A DNA stretch of 14,378 nt from Methanomicrobiales archaeon (GTDB taxonomy: Archaea; Halobacteriota; Methanomicrobia; Methanomicrobiales; Methanoculleaceae): the NCBI GenBank assembly GCA_012521035.1, contig JAAYND010000059.1, positions 1-14,378 on the forward strand. The letters are read 5' to 3'. The notes under the pieces are model-generated. The model saw only the letters and a program-made list of their open reading frames with translations. It did no database searches and was not told the DNA's origin. The stretch's first letter is position 1. Each line of letters opens with the position of its first letter. Below are positions 13,657 through 14,378 of the stretch, piece by piece. Position numbers and translations under genes: made by a program.

Positions 13657-14378
13657 CTATAGATGAGGACTGTGTCTAAAAAACCTTATCTCATGTTCCA
13701 TCCACGAACCGGTTATCCTGCCACCGAGCGCCAGTCTTCCGAGAACTTTCTCGGTCTCTGGAAGGAGGCCGCGTGGCCGGCTATCCTGGAGCGGGGTGCC
13801 GGGGAGCGGCATGAAGTAGTGGATGTGGGCCCTGCCGGCGCGGGTGACGGATCTGATGAGGTCGAGCGTCTCACGCTGATCGTCGTCGGTCTCAAACGGC
13901 AGGCCGAATATGAAATCGACGACCGGAGTGAGCCCGTTCTCCCGGCAGAGGTCGACGGCCCGGACGACGTCCTCCACGGTGTGCCCCCGGCGCAGGTGGC
14001 GGAGCACCCGGTCACTGCCGGACTGGGCGCCGAAGTGCAGGCGGGTGTTTGCGCAGTGGTCGAGTATGAGGTCGATGGACTGCTGCGATATGAACTCTGG
14101 CCGGACCTCTCCCGGGAATGTGCCGAAGTAGACCCGGCCGTTGAGGCTTCTGAGGAGCCGCTCGATCCGGTCGAGCCGGATATGGACCCCATCGGAGCCG
14201 TAGGCGAGGGCGTTCGGGGTGACGAACCGGATATCGCGGAACCGCGCAGCGTACCGGCTGATCTCGTCGATCGAGCGGTGGCGCATGTGCCGGCCGAAGA
14301 GGCGCGGCGTCTGGCAGTAACCGCATCCAAACGGGCATCCCCGGCTGATCTCGATGAACCCCTTCACGTCTGAGAACG
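13657..14378 (-). CDS. Radical SAM protein, probably B12-binding/radical SAM MJ1487 family (5' end outside window)
   Basis: The C-terminal part of a radical SAM enzyme, about 240 residues, open to the right edge. The [4Fe-4S]-binding CxxxCxxC is CPFGCGYC, preceded by KGFIEISRG and followed by QTPRLFGRHMRHRSI. Further TIM-barrel landmarks are LHFGAQSGSDRVLRHLRRGH and VDFIFGLPFETDDDQ, then HIHYFMPLPGTPL near the end. The pattern KGFIEISRGCPxxCxYCQTP resembles the archaeal family with an N-terminal cobalamin-binding domain (MJ1487 type). That domain would lie outside the window, so it is not shown here. GTG 14367 is unlikely to be the start because the conserved region begins right there and the frame continues upstream. 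The reaction is unknown. It is transcribed into the phosphoesterase gene 3 nt downstream. Confidence 0.85.
   Translation of the reverse strand, partial: FSDVKGFIEISRGCPFGCGYCQTPRLFGRHMRHRSIDEISRYAARFRDIRFVTPNALAYGSDGVHIRLDRIERLLRSLNGRVYFGTFPGEVRPEFISQQSIDLILDHCANTRLHFGAQSGSDRVLRHLRRGHTVEDVVRAVDLCRENGLTPVVDFIFGLPFETDDDQRETLDLIRSVTRAGRAHIHYFMPLPGTPLQDSRPRGLLPETEKVLGRLALGGRITGSWMEHEIRFFRHSPHL

Overview
The window looks like chromosomal DNA of a high-GC euryarchaeal methanogen, most likely Methanomicrobiales (Methanoculleus-like). The reasons are an archaeal/eukaryal-type glycyl-tRNA synthetase, an archaeal DnaG-type primase, a long archaeal FKBP, TATA-box promoters, T-run terminators and a giant methanogen-style HEAT-repeat protein. 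The genus is an inference from gene content and composition. No rRNA, tRNA, CRISPR array, insertion sequence or prophage gene was found.

Layout. 1-1295 (-): 5' three quarters of glyS, running off the left edge. 1296-1983: AT-rich intergenic stretch of about 690 bp with a 25-codon ORF behind a perfect Shine-Dalgarno, a 22-bp AT-only dyad over its stop, and a TATA box for the next gene. 1984-2592 (+): double helix-turn-helix protein of the archaeal Cmi4 type. 2648-3322 (+): UPF0173/UlaG-like metallo-hydrolase. 3452-4663 (-): dnaG, convergent with the hydrolase. 4664-5138: intergenic, with the dnaG promoter. 5139-9677 (-): roughly 1,500-residue membrane-anchored HEAT-repeat protein with an acidic tandem-repeat linker. 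9903-10613 (-): FKBP prolyl isomerase, ended by a hairpin-plus-T8 terminator. 10877-12370 (+): STAND/AAA-type ATPase with a TPR-like tail, overlapping or abutting a CYTH/CyaB enzyme (12379-12915, +). 13012-13653 (-): calcineurin-like phosphoesterase, 3 nt downstream of a radical SAM protein (13657-14378, -) that runs off the right edge.

The housekeeping genes (translation, RNA priming/processing, protein folding) are ordinary. Three places deserve attention. First, the HEAT solenoid: 33 HEAT units are cut into blocks of 4-5-6-7-7-4 by five spacer modules with two Trp exactly 18 residues apart, behind a repeat linker that has recently expanded. Second, the coupled STAND ATPase and CYTH enzyme, a possible sensor/nucleotide-enzyme pair. 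Third, the 1.6-1.9 kb intergenic region with a small ORF and AT dyad. Several genes have TATA-like boxes so close to their start codons that leaderless mRNAs are likely. No calculation or database search was run; family names rest on motif recognition.
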